DNA of 64,000 nt from Rhynchosporium graminicola (lineage: Eukaryota > Ascomycota > Leotiomycetes > Helotiales > Ploettnerulaceae). The position numbers were made by a program, and so were the translations under genes. Location of the stretch: assembly GCA_900074885.1 (NCBI GenBank), contig FJUW01000052.1:248001-312000 (forward strand). The letters run 5' to 3'. This document shows, piece by piece, positions 22,447 through 34,926 of the stretch; position 1 is the first letter of the stretch, and every line of letters starts with the position of its first letter. The notes beneath the pieces are model-generated. The model made no database searches. It was not told the DNA's origin and saw only the letters and a program-made list of their open reading frames with translations.

Positions 22447-25400
22447 TTTCGCGTGTTATTTTTGCCTTTGTATTTAACAAGTTTGGGTCTAGCTGAGTGA
22501 GGAGAAGGAATGAAGGAGAACATGGAGGAGTAGATAGAGAAGTCAAATCCAAAAGTGTGCACCAAGAGGATGAAAGCCCTCGTTTAACAGTATTGTTGAG
22601 CTGTTCAAAGGCTATGTCGTACATATTTGGACTAGTAACAGAGAAGCGTAGTGCTAACATCCGTGGTGACTGACCAATTGTCGTTCAGCTATCCTTTCCT
22701 CAGCCTGAGGACACTTTCCTACAGATCCGAGGTCCTCGTGTCACCAGAACTACATGAGGTTGATTTAGTAGAGCTTGTAGCAGAATCCTCAAGGAATATC
22801 GAAATTGAAAGCTTGATGTTCTAGACTCCAACATACTCGAAGTCGTGTTAGCTTGCACATGCCGAAAGTCAACACTTTCTGCAAGTTTGACCAATCAGAT
22901 AGTGGACATTACAAAGCCCGCGAGTCCCGGGATGTCCTTCTGCCTGGCTGATATAGCGTATAGCTAATATAGCGGCTCAGCACATTTTTAGATGTGCCTA
23001 AGGTGACCTCTGGCATTATGAAGCCTACTGCGTAACGTGAGGCCCGTCACCGGGCACTTTCTATGTTTTCGTTATTGGCTTTAGCCAATCTATGTAGAAG
23101 AATTTGATACTCATCATAATCCTTAGAGGGAAGTCGAATATCATCAAAATCTTCGTTTTTTCAGCAACAGAAATTTATTCCTATCATGGCTTGTGCATAC
23201 GGGCATGTTTCTTGAATCCTGCTAGCCTAACCCACATTTACGGTAGCTCGAGGTGCCAGACACTTGCTAACCATGTCCGCGGATTGGCTCAACAGTCGAA
23301 GACTGGCATGTCTATAAAAGGAAATCCACGGAAAGCTCCACTCAGCCCCAACAATGATTCATCAGTTGAGGACTCTGCAGGAACACTATTGAAGTGTCTC
23401 TTATTTGTTTCGTGTTGACTTAGCATGAACTAAGCGAGGTTTTAAGCCAATGGCGTACATACCCGATGTCGCATCAGCAGAAAATGATACTTGTGTCCTC
23501 TATGATAGCCAAGATTATTTGCGCAAGCCAATGAATAAACACCTATTGTCTGTTTAAATCCACCGGATAATTCACTTCGGGCCTCAGCAGTCCCTATGCC
23601 TAGAATGCTCATCAAAGTATCGCGCTGCATGAACTATTTCTTGTGCTATTGCGAATCAAATTTAATACTACAGGTCCCATAGTGTTTCTCAGGAAGGACT
23701 GATCGCATTTAGGGTGCTCGACAGCGAATTCGGAAAATTCCGCGCTCAGTATCTAGGCCATTCAAGGAGATGGCAGATAATTGGAGATAAATGTGTTGTT
23801 TATCGAAGAACAAGCTCTGGCTCTGACTGAGCACATCTAAGCTAGTGATAATCGCACCTTTCACGTCGCTGAAATCTCGTGAACAATTTAACCTGCTGAA
23901 TAGACTGAAATGCACGGCAACACAGTGACCACACCACACAGCATCCAGTTCAATCTTCAACATATGTATTCTTTCACTCAGCTCATACTGAACAATCTGC
24001 TTGAACACATGAGCCCGGGGATAGAGCGAGGACTATCACTTTGATCAGTTTCTCTCTCTATGGAAATGGCAAGTGTCGGGTCCGTGAAGGGGGTGTGGAG
24101 CCTCCGAACCCGAACAAAGCCAGAGTCGGTCGTCAACTCTACAGTTTTAAAGACCGTAGATGAATTTCGGGACATTCCATTCACAGATATCTACGATAGT
24201 AGATGCCTCGCCGATGAGTTTTAAAGAAGCCACACGACCATTGCTTGGAAGGGTCGATCATTTCATCTTCAGACCCGTCATAGATCTGACTGTGAAAGAT
24301 TGTCCATTGAGTGCACACGGACCCGGAAGATGGGAAGAACCTGTAAAATTAGGTAAAACTAAGATGTATTGATGAGACTAGAAAATCGAGCGGTATGATT
24401 CCTCATGGCCGATGTGACCTACCCTCCTCTACGAACAGTTGAATTTGCAACGATGAGCACCTATCTACTCCGAGCCTTGAGATCCTGTATCTCATCCACC
24501 TAGTCGCTTGAAATTTGGGCAACACCATGTTTTTCATCTTCAATTCGCTCCTGGACGTCGTCCAATCCCATACTTACGAGCCTAGACTTCATACTAAGAT
24601 AAATCGGGCCCAATTAGTTATCCTCCTGGTTTATGATAGTTTCCCCACTCCTAGATCGAAACCTGTAGGAGCACAATAAACCCAACAATTACAAATGGAA
24701 GTTAGACAGATTTTAGCATGGACAATAGAGAAGCTTCTGAGGAGTCGAGCAGTATAATTCTCAGAATTTTTGATCTTCTGCTTATTTCATAGCATCGCCT
24801 GCAAGAAGTGGTCTGTTGCCAACCTCTGCGTTCTCGCTTACTTGGTGTGCGAATACTATCGTGAACGCGGGAGCTGTCTAGAAGAAGAAATTCCAGCGCT
24901 ATTGAGCTAAGCGAGGTGCCGTCAACATGCGGCCTCGAGTGTCAATGGAGTGATGACTAAGCCAAATTTTGTGAAAGATTTTTCGTACACCTATGCAGGT
25001 AATATTCATGCCCCCGGGGCTGTATTCAAAATCATGCCTAAATTTACACTAAGATCTCACGCCTCATTTCTCATTTCACTACCTCATTTCCCAATGTATA
25101 GATTTTCGTAAAACAGACGCCTGCTTGGGTCTGATCGACTCTGATTGTCTTGGACAGCCCTCCTCCGATCATTTTTGTTGGGGCTAAATTCTTGTGCTAA
25201 CAATTGCATTTGAACTAATAATTTGGGCGGGCGTATGAAGATGTTTTCAGAATTTCTTTATGGGTTGTGGCAGTATACGGTCATTTTGCTCGAAATTTGA
25301 ATGTAGAGGAGCCTACTTGTCCAAACCGGCATACTAGGTCACTTCTAGCAACTCCATAGTCCAGAATATCAGCAACTTCGAAATAGCGAATGATAGGCAG

Positions 25401-28126
25401 AAATACAGGTGATGTCGAGTTGCTGATATGCTGGAATTGCTAGTATCCACTTAATTCGCAAGTCGAAATAATTTATCCAAAATCAGGAAATCGATGAGCA
25501 GTACCCACCCAGCCACCCTAGTACATGCGTCAGGGAAGTCAGTAATCACCATCGTAGACAATTGATCACGGCAATGTGATAGCCTAATAATGGGTTTTGG
25601 AACCTTGACATTGATGATTCTGCTATTGCAGGTGGAGTACTCAAAATCGCACTGTTATTACCGTTGTGTGCCCTTCCCAAAAATAGCCCAAGTATAGTTA
25701 GCACTAGCATAATATCACCAGAGCAATGTCCGTCGAAAAACTTGAAGTGGGGAACTACACTATCAGAAGCCAGTAAGTAATAGACTTCGGAGGTTGACCG
25801 TAAATAGAATTCTACTGTGATCCGGCATCGGGAATGACGAAACAATTAAAAGCCAAACCTTGACGAAAGACAACCACATTTGACCAACCACAAATCTTCC
25901 AAAGGTCCAAAGGACACGAAAACGGCGTTGCAAGCCCCGCCACCTTGAAGTCGAACATGATTCGAAAATTTGTGGGATCAGCTCCGCTGAACTATTTGGA
26001 TAGCCAACCATTTGTAAGACCCCAGATCTTTTACAAATATCCCACCGGACGCGCTTCAAAGCAAGAGCTAATCGAGTGTCGTCGTCGTATACTAGGAAGC
26101 CAAACAGTATACATGATATCATCTTTCCAGTCGCAACCTCTGATGCTTCATCTTAGCCATTGATATCGAGACAAATACGGCTTATACCCCCCTCATAAAA
26201 AACTTGTAGTCTGATAGCTTCTCTCAATTAATCGACAAGTCCACTTCAATCAGCGCTCCCTGAATCGAGGCTGATTTCCCTAGAGCTTCTTCGAACAGAT
26301 CAGTGCTAGGAACACCCCAAGAGGCTCGCAGGACTAACACGACTGTATTCTGACCTCACGAATTTGGCTCCACATAGGATAGCTGCGTGATCCGGTATTA
26401 CATGATAGCTTCAGCACCGTAGAGCCCCACCACACCTCTACCACCACCCGCATAGTCCTGCTACCAGTTAACTATTCCAAACACCAGCCAAATAGCATTC
26501 CCCGAGTCTTGTGAAAAGAAACTGGTCAGACCAGATAGAGCCGTAAGTCTATGTCGTTCTTTATTGACATTCAACATTTGATATCCTCTACTCGCTCCCT
26601 TCATATGTCATCAGCAAGCTCGAAGCTTGTCGTTGGACATATCACCCTCGATATCCTCGACTTTAGGACACCCAGGTTCTTCGAAGAGTTCGGATAGCCA
26701 TGATGTCCACTGTCACGTGTTCGCAGATATCTGAACGATCAAATCTATCGCGAAATCGCACCCAGAAGTCCTTTATCCCGGTGAGTATAGAGCTCGACCT
26801 CGATCGGAAAGACCGTCGGACTTCTAGAATCTCTCCTGACAGTCTCGCAAAATTAAAACCTTCCTGTTTGGGGTTTCTTTCGAGATGTCCAGTAGAGAGC
26901 TGTTGCAAGAAGGTGACAACCTGATCAATTAAGGATTTGCTAGTGGCTAGGATACCCTCACAGAGTAGTGAACATTCTTGACAACTACCTGTGACAGACC
27001 CAGTAATTTATTGAAAAGTCATGCCGATTTGCTTGCCCCAACCAAGGCCATTGGGATAAATATCACAATTAAGATCGAGGCAAGTTGCTTCACGACATTT
27101 CCAGGGATACCGGATTTTTTTAGGTCATCGCACCACAACGACTCGTAGGTGTGCTCGGAAAAACAATCACAGCGATGAGTAAGTGCAGAATCGAGAGAAC
27201 TCCACACTTCATCGACGCCATCCGAATTATCCATGGTCTGAAAGTATCGTGAATAAATAAATCAAGGAGACAAAAGGCGAGGAGAAAGTAAGGCTGTATC
27301 GATTTTCGTGACAGCTGTAGATTGGCGCTCTTCTGCCTCATTACATACGGACAGCCTACGAAGTAGGTACAAAGATGGTATTTTAGCCATGTCATGATAT
27401 GTATATTTGCAATATCAATTACAGTCTTGAGTGTGCGAAATTTCAGGTAATCAATCCTAAGACCAGAGAGAGACGCACATTCCGCCGATTTGGAATCGAA
27501 TGTTCTACACCAGATTGCATCGCAAAGTGTATCTAAGCTACTGTACGGTGGAAAAGGTTATGGGAAAAGGCAGGAAGGTGTTCCTAGTTAGGAAATGACA
27601 ATGTATACTTATAAATTATGACTTTTTATGATGAAACCTTGCCAGCTTTTACTATGTAATTGTTTCCTTGCTTTCTGTTCTGTTCCTTACTATTCTCAGT
27701 CAGATACTACGTTATTTAAACATCCACTCTTCTTTTCTGTTTTCAAACCCCCCCCCCCTCTCCCTTTTTTTGTAATAATAAAACCAGAGGACTCTCAAAC
27801 TGCTCGCACCTTTACTATGATTCAAAATAGTGATATTGAACTGCAAATAACCAAATTCCTCCAGTGAAATGAGTGACAGACAGGTAGCAAACAAAAGGAA
27901 GGACGAGAATCGTCAGTGTCGTACCGTACCATCTACACGGCAAGAAGTTCCAAGAAATAGGAATAACAGGACGTGAATCACCAGCGCCGAGCCAGGAATT
28001 CACAACGTGAGTGGACATCATTGAATGGGACGCCCGGGCACAAAGCCAGAACACCACATGGTTCAATTGAATGCCCTGCGACCTGTGCCGTGCCATAAGC
28101 CAAAGACTGATGAACGTATGTAGTTC
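22447..28126. other. Long stretch without a supported gene (5.7 kb)
   Basis: Both strands show only short frames (119 codons at most) with no motif I can name. Two minus-strand zones, 25546-26122 and 27019-27395, are somewhat hydrophobic and could be remains of a membrane-protein gene, but the frames do not join. A C13 run followed by a T run lies near 27750-27771. This could be a gene graveyard, a repeat-derived block or a region of non-coding RNAs. Confidence 0.4.
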
Positions 28127-29890
28127 TCAAGTCTCTTCAACTGCAGTCTTCTTATTCTGATACTCAGCCTCATTCTCTTCATTATCTTCTTCGTCGTCAT
28201 CCTCGGAATCCGCCTCGATATCCTCGTTTTGGATGAAGAGATCAGAGATGATTTCCTGCATCTTGATTTCTGCCTCTTCGATACTCAATGCTCGTCGGTT
28301 CTCTACGTGGCGAAGCACGATACCCGTTTGCTGTACTGGCATAGCTGGCTTCTCCATCTTGACTTGCACTGGTACCGCCGGCTTTACAGGCTCCGATGGA
28401 GTAACAGGTTCATCCCTAACTTCCCTCGCCTCATCCTCTTTGCTCCACGGATTGACATTCTTGCCCAGCACGGCTCTCTCTTGAAAATCCCTCGTCTCAC
28501 CCCTCAGAACTAGAACCCATTCCACGAAATTCTTCTTCTTCCACCATCTCTGCCTCGGCGCTAAATCTCGTCTATTCTTCTCCATGAAACCGAAGACTTC
28601 CCAAACTCTACTTACTGTCCCAGATGAAGAAGCTGCTTGTCTCGCTTCAGCAAGGGCCTGAATTTCCCGCTGTGCGGCTTCCGGTAATTTCCAGACCTTT
28701 TTTCGGAGTGTAAGCATGTGCTTGGTGGGGGATTCAGAGCCGTGGCATTTTGTGAGCATGGTAGATGTTTCGGCCGCGGAGGAGGAGATTGGTCGTGTGA
28801 AGTAGGTTTTCTTGCTGTAGGTATGTTTCGATATGAGTGGGACACCAAGCACGGAGACGCGTGAGGCGAGGTCTTTTCTGGGTTGGTTGGTGCGGAGAAT
28901 CCAGGTCTCGTAGACAATATCGGTATCTGGAGCATCAATGGCGGTGATGCTAGAAGCTAGAGATTGGGTGCTGCTCGGCTTCTTGAGAAGCGACTTCTCC
29001 TCAAATGACTTCTCGGTGACTTCAGCTTTTGTCTCCAGCACCGGAGCAGGAGCAAGAACAGGAACAGGCTCAGAAGTCGCAGCAGCTTTCTCGCAAACCA
29101 CAACATTCTTCACCACCACACCACTAGCCACCGGCTCTGGCAGCACCAGCTTCTCATCCACGACTAATCCCGCCAGCCTCATAAGTCTCGGTTTATAATC
29201 CCTTTGGACACCCACCAACCGTTCCGCAACAAGCGGAACCATCCTTTTTAGACTCCTCCACTCATCCTCCTCATTCCTACTCCTCCCCTCCTTCCCCAAC
29301 TGTCTCAAGCCCTCCCAAACCACCGCCTCAATCAGCACTCTAACCCTATACTTCTCGACAAACAACCTACTCCTCAACGCCGCAACCTTCGCCTCGGACC
29401 CCAGCACCAAAACCCACGCCGCTCTCGGTAATCTTACAAGTCCGACATCATTCGGCTCAAAGACACGCATACGTTTCGCTTCTTGCACTCTGTCCGACAG
29501 TAATCTAAACGCGAACAAGATGTCATGACAGAGAGGGTTGATGAACGATTTCGCACTTGAGAGATTCAAGTGTGGGAAGCGCGAGAGTGAAGTGTGGAGC
29601 GAGAGGAGTAGGGAAGAGGTTACGGCCGAGACGGCGACGAGCTCCTCGACGATTTCGATGGGGTGCGGGAGCGTGGAGAGGTATTTCGTTATGTCTGCTA
29701 CGAGGAGATCGCCGCTGCGGGAGACGGAGAGGAGTCCAGTGTGTGGCTGGTGGGAAGGAGATGGAATCGGCTCTGAAATCGGTTCTGGTTCTGAGTCCTC
29801 TTGGGACTTGGAATCCGTGCTTGGAGTGAGACTGAATCCTCTAAATGCAGTATTGGTATTCTCACTCGAGATTGGAGATGAATGATCCAT
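28127..29890 (-). CDS. Hypothetical fungal protein with acidic C-terminus, intronless
   Basis: One open frame of 587 codons starts at 29890 and has strong protein character, but I do not recognise a domain. The N-terminus is Ser/Pro/Glu-rich and disordered. Residues 60-260 look helical (EIVEELVAVSAVTSSLLLSL and nearby). A Val/Pro/Ala-rich linker follows at about 265-300. A second ordered part has ETWILRTNQPRKDLASRV and a basic RQRWWKKKNFVEWVLVL. The tail is very acidic (SEDDDEEDNEE) and ends in a basic patch. It has no signal peptide or membrane segment. A nuclear or cytosolic scaffold role is possible but unsupported. Confidence 0.75.
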   Translation of the reverse strand: MDHSSPISSENTNTAFRGFSLTPSTDSKSQEDSEPEPISEPIPSPSHQPHTGLLSVSRSGDLLVADITKYLSTLPHPIEIVEELVAVSAVTSSLLLSLHTSLSRFPHLNLSSAKSFINPLCHDILFAFRLLSDRVQEAKRMRVFEPNDVGLVRLPRAAWVLVLGSEAKVAALRSRLFVEKYRVRVLIEAVVWEGLRQLGKEGRSRNEEDEWRSLKRMVPLVAERLVGVQRDYKPRLMRLAGLVVDEKLVLPEPVASGVVVKNVVVCEKAAATSEPVPVLAPAPVLETKAEVTEKSFEEKSLLKKPSSTQSLASSITAIDAPDTDIVYETWILRTNQPRKDLASRVSVLGVPLISKHTYSKKTYFTRPISSSAAETSTMLTKCHGSESPTKHMLTLRKKVWKLPEAAQREIQALAEARQAASSSGTVSRVWEVFGFMEKNRRDLAPRQRWWKKKNFVEWVLVLRGETRDFQERAVLGKNVNPWSKEDEAREVRDEPVTPSEPVKPAVPVQVKMEKPAMPVQQTGIVLRHVENRRALSIEEAEIKMQEIISDLFIQNEDIEADSEDDDEEDNEENEAEYQNKKTAVEET

Positions 29891-30875
29891 GATATTTTCG
29901 TATGTTCTCGTCTAGCAAGAAATATAAGCGAGTACGTAGGATGTAGAAGTGAATAGATGACTGCGAAAACGAAGCGAGTGAGTTAATTGTAAGGAGAAAG
30001 GGGAAAGTCGCAAGAAGAGATTGAACACTTATGTGTGGGTTTTGATTATCTTCCTTCTCATCTTACTCGGTCAAGGTAATTTATCCTCACTGTTGGGTCC
30101 CAAGTCAGTCTCGTCGGACAAATGCGGATATTCGCTGCACCAAGGCAGCACACCGAGTAGGTGTGCTGCCAATGTCTGCACGCCGTAACCATGCAGGCAC
30201 ACCTCAGCTGTACGCCACAAAGCCATCTCGAACGCCCCAGTGTACTGCTATAACGACTCATGATGAGTGCTTTAATGTCTCCTTGTCGAGCTTCACGCAG
30301 CCTTATCATTATGAGTGTTTTCATCCCAAAAGTTTGTCGGAGTGAGGCTGCTTGCAGGATGTCATTTATGATAATAAATTATCTCCGTAAGTAGCCGGCC
30401 AAGGAAGAATCTATGAGTAATCAGAAGCTTTTAATGGGGTGTTGAGGCACAGGTTTCGACCAATTAAGACACCGAGTCGCGGGATGTTATTTGGTCTGAA
30501 GCCTGTAGAGCCTGGTTGCTTACGTTCAGACACCTGCAGCCTCGCGCTTACGAGAAGGGCATTGTCAACGGCAACATCTACATTGGGCGTTGATGTGCCT
30601 CTCTATTTTGAAACATCAGGCTGTATTATATAGCATCATAAATATTTGCAGCTTTTTTCTGTTATCTAAATTCATAAGTCATTTCGCCCCGAAAGGTTCT
30701 CGCACCTCCATGAACGCCTTGGTATTGCCTTATTTGAAGACCGAGACTCCATTCTCAGTGTGCACATGCCCTGGGCGCAATGACTGTGCGTGCTAAATCC
30801 GTCATGGACTCTACTCGGTGGAGATGCAGAGCAGTGAATGCCCTCATTCATACCTCGAGCTGAGGGTCCTGCACA
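29891..30875. other. Intergenic region between two minus-strand genes
   Basis: It holds the 3' end of the inositide phosphatase gene and the promoter of the hypothetical gene at 28127-29890. No other feature is recognised. Confidence 0.4.
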
Positions 30876-33800
30876 TCAACTCGGCTTCAAAGTCTCCCAG
30901 CCTTGTATACCCGCAGAGCCCTCGTCATGTCCCAACAAGTCTACCGTAGGCCTTCTCGGAGGCAAAGATGGTCGTGGTTCTTCGTCATCATGATTCCCAT
31001 TTATCTGTTCCTTTTTCACGGCTCTCCTCGGCTGCGGAGGCGGGGGAGGAGTTGCACTTTTCCGAACGACATTTCTCCTGTCTTCAATGTCTTTCCTACC
31101 ATAGCTAGCTCCCACTATTGAGCCGATTCCACCGGTGGTCCGTCGAGGTGGTGGTGCAAAGCCCGTATGGTCTACTGCCGTTTGGCGTAGTGACTGTGAT
31201 GGGTAAGTTGGTCGAGATTGTGCTGCCACGGAGACTGTAGATATTGTTGGAGATGAGGTCAAAGATGGCGATGCTACGAGGTGGACTGGTTTGCGAGCAA
31301 CAGGTGGTGGAGCCTTCTTACTTGCAGAGCTTACGGTAGAGCTTGATAGGCGACGATCTGATGCTGCAGGCTGGCTCTGCTGCTTAGGAAGAGGCTTAGA
31401 TGTAGTGTCTGATATCGAGACTTGTGTCAGACTCTTAGTAAAACCAGACACCGAATTGGATGAACTAAATGGCGGTGGTAGCTTGCGAGTGCCATTTGTA
31501 TTGTTGGGATTTGAAGAACGGGGGTTCGGAGGTGAGGGAGCATTCGATGATGTAGAACGTCGCGAAATTTTTTCTACTCGGGGCACCGTGACCCAATCAG
31601 GCTCATCGGTTGGAGTATATGGATTAGATGGGCGGTTAGGATTTAGAACTTGTCCTTTCCGCTGTGGTTGGACGTTCGAACGTGCCGGCTGGCCATTATC
31701 CAACCACCATTTACGAGAATCTGAACTGGCCGGTGGTAGTCCAGGTTCGATAGAGTCATAACCAATAAGATCTTCATCATCGGATTCATCGTTCGGATTG
31801 CTGGCAGTTGTTCCACCGACTTCATCTCTACGCTTGCCATACAGATCACGACTCAAAGCTTCTCGGCGAGCCTCGTCAACTATGCTGACCGTACATTGAA
31901 AGGTCGCATAGACTGGACGATGATCGGAGAAACGAAGTGATGCCGTGTTGTAGTTGATCTGCCGAAGGTTCGAACCCTTACGCAAAATGCGATCTGTCCA
32001 GGCAGGTATTCTAGCTTTCTCGCTGTTACTGTTAGAGTGTACCATGCAACAGGCTCAAGTAAACTTACGAAGTGTCGTAATTGTCGTTCCCAAGATCATA
32101 CTTGTAGGTAGGACTGAAAGTGATCCTTGCTTCTGAGTAGTAGGGGAATGTGAGGCCTGCTACCATCTGAAGATTCAACTGCCACGGTGTCAGTGGCTAT
32201 CTTTGAACCGTTGGGTAAAGCATACCTGATCGTTTTCATATAGCGTCTCCAAGTCTCCAAGTTTGATGAGTTGCTTAACTTTATCTGCATTAAGGCCGAT
32301 TCTGTAATTGAAGTCGCCAATCCAAATGACACTATCTGTGAAGTGTCAGTCATCGCTCTAGGCAAATCGGGATCGCTGTACCCACCGTGATTGTCAATCC
32401 CACGATTCCTCTGAAACCTCAATCCATGATGAATGGTATTGTAGTCCCTGTTCCTCTCCTCATAGTTGGCAAACCCAGCTGCCAAATGCGCCGTCACAAA
32501 ACAAAGCTGCGTATTAGCATAATCCATCCGTATCGCCACAGCTCCTTTATTTCCCGCCATACCCGACATGCCAGTTTTCTTAACAGATCCTTCCACATTC
32601 TTGATATTGCGGAGTATTGATGATCTGACAAATATGCAGAGAGCAGCGCCAACAAGTTGTCCACTTCGGAGAAGTACATAGTGGTCACTACCCGCGGCAC
32701 GAGCATGTCGATTTAGTGTCTTACGGACAGCTCGCTCCCAAGCCTGTTTCCTTGTGGGGTCACTGTTCATGATTTGCTGAGGGCTAAGTTCAACGATTTC
32801 TTGGAAGCCCACGGCCACGATCTCGGGGTTCTGTTGAGACGCTGCGACTTTTGGGCAGAGCCAAGCTGACAGATCTTCATCTATACCTGTTGTACGCCCG
32901 TTCAAGTTGAATGTGCCCGCCCATCTAAGAACTGGTCAGTCTACGTTGACTCGTTGAAGCACAGCAAACTCACATGTTGATCGACTCCGTAGATGAGAAC
33001 TCGGCACTTCTCTTGGCGAGCTCAGTCGTTACGTAGTCATTCATGGGATCAAATAGATGCACGGGAGTCTGCCCCATCATTCTGCCTAGCAAAACATCGA
33101 TAGTGTTCTGCCTGCCTTTGTCGGCAAAGTTATTAATATACAATCTAGTTGCGCTTTTCCTTGCATCTGCAATTGCGCCAGCTAACGACATCTTGCCATG
33201 TCTGGTAAACGAAGATTTCAGTGCTCCAGTTCCGGCGTATATTCGTGACAGTGCATCGCCATTGTCTGCCCAGAGACTCGAGTGACGCATCCAGTAATCT
33301 GAAGCTGCACGCTCGCCGCGGTGAGCAAGGAACGACTCCATTGCCATCTGAGAAATAATAGTTTGAATTAAGTTGGTTCTGTCGAGGCAGTCAAGACAGT
33401 TCGTCCGAAAAACGCCTTCTTGTTGTAACACGACAACTGTACGTCGAGTTGACTTTTCCTGAAGGTCTTCCGCGGAGTCGTCAATATCTTCTGAAAGATA
33501 GTATGCAAATCCATCTGCCGAGTTCTCAATGAGTCTTCGAATCATGCTCGCGGCCTCATATCCATTTGGCCCTTTCGTCTCAGCATGAAAGTCAAATTCC
33601 GTTTCCCGGAGCAGCTGATGGTCTTGCGAGTTCTGACCCTCTGTTTTATTAAGTGCGCAGTGTCGAACGCCGTACTGATAGAGGTTTGTCAACTCAGCCT
33701 CACCAGGCTTGGTCTCACTAAGAAGGTTCACAACATGAACCGAACCATAATTCTGCTCTAGCTCTTCAAAGTGCTTATCGAATGCAGGTTGTGTACCTTC

Positions 33801-34926
33801 TGGAGACCGAGTGACCGTGATTTTCTGCTGTCCTGGGAGGAGACCTGCAGCCTGTTCCCAAAACACAGGAACTGATCCCCGGATTTGTGCATACGAGAAG
33901 CATATTCCTGCTGGCTTTTCTGACGCATTAGTATCTGATTGTCCAACCACGGTGGGGCTCCAGTATATTGTCTCAGACTCCACGAAATTCGCAACATTTC
34001 CATCATCATCTATTCCTCGACTATTGAATCTCGTCCCAGCCCTCCGACACGACAGTCGTGATATGAGAGTCAATGAAGACGGAAGTCCAGTCCTCGCTGT
34101 TCGGAGAGGTGCGGAAGAATGAGGAATTGTAATCGTGAGAACGAAGCCGCGTATGGCGGATGTGAGTATCCGTGAATTATCCAGTGCATCCCTCTCTTGA
34201 GGTAGAAGACGCGATCGAAACTTGATCAAAGGGCTGATCATATACGCATTCCAGAGAAAAGAGTCGTCAAGGTTATCTCTATCAAAAGTAGAAGCATCTT
34301 CAGATCTACGAGATGTCAGTAAAGTAATATAAATGGAGGGGTAGGTCCTCGAACCTGTCCTGCAGCCTGTTGGTAACATCGAAGTCCGTGCTATAGTAAA
34401 AGCTTCCATTGCCCAGTAATTTCTGTAATTCCACACATGGGTGCTCTAAGGGATCCCTTCGACTGAGATTCTGGCTATAATCCTGCCCCTCCACCGAATA
34501 TGGATCCAGATGTTCGCCAAAAGTATTATCATAATCCCCATTATTCAGACAGTAGAATTCAACACCAAAGATCTTCTCCACCGTCTCGCCAGGCCTGACT
34601 GAAGCTACCTTGGTAGCACCTGTAACCACGCAGAGGAAGACATCGTTGTTGATTGTGATCAATCCAAGGGTTCCGTGTATGGGTAATGGGCTCAAAGTTC
34701 GATAGTCACTTAAATCAACAGAAGACACGTCTGCGAATTCGACCATGCATCGAGGGGCATTTGATCCCTCTAGTGAAGTTCTGCCTGTGCCTTGCACCGA
34801 GAGGAGTGACCCATTCGCGATAGCATCGTTTGTCGTGGGACTATGGCGGAAGATCAGGGCGTGGGAGGGCGTTACGAGAGCAATCGATCGGTGGGGATAT
34901 TCACGCAAGAGGACGCGAATTGACAT
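30876..34926 (-). CDS. Synaptojanin-like polyphosphoinositide phosphatase (Sac1 + 5-phosphatase)
   Basis: Six exons on the minus strand, 34926-34355, 34305-32974, 32924-32386, 32335-32226, 32178-32069 and 32022-30876, with introns of 46-50 nt, give 1269 residues. The Sac domain (about 1-600) has the catalytic CX5R(T) motif CLDCLDRT at about 494-501. The inositol 5-phosphatase domain (about 636-930) has WIGDFNYRI, PAWTDRIL and a DHRPV motif. The C-terminus is Ser/Pro-rich with many PPP and PxxP runs, suited to SH3 or actin-patch partners. The architecture equals yeast Inp52/Inp53, which remove phosphates from PI(4,5)P2 and other phosphoinositides at endocytic and Golgi membranes. Which yeast paralogue it matches cannot be decided. 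The acceptor of the last intron could also be six bases upstream (32029), adding two residues. Confidence 0.93.

Noticed and set aside
25546..26122. Two hydrophobic minus-strand frames as a possible membrane-protein gene
   Set aside because: The frames overlap in different phases, no splice pair joins them and no motif is recognisable.
27019..27395. Minus-strand frames resembling a small membrane protein
   Set aside because: They overlap in different frames, have no convincing start or intron, and no family likeness that I can defend.
28229..29885. Several open plus-strand frames of 80-115 codons opposite the 587-codon gene
   Set aside because: They are antisense shadows of a coding region with few minus-strand A/T third positions, and none shows a domain.
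31960..31975. GGTTCGAACCC-like B box suggesting a tRNA
   Set aside because: It lies inside the 5-phosphatase coding exon and no cloverleaf can be drawn around it.
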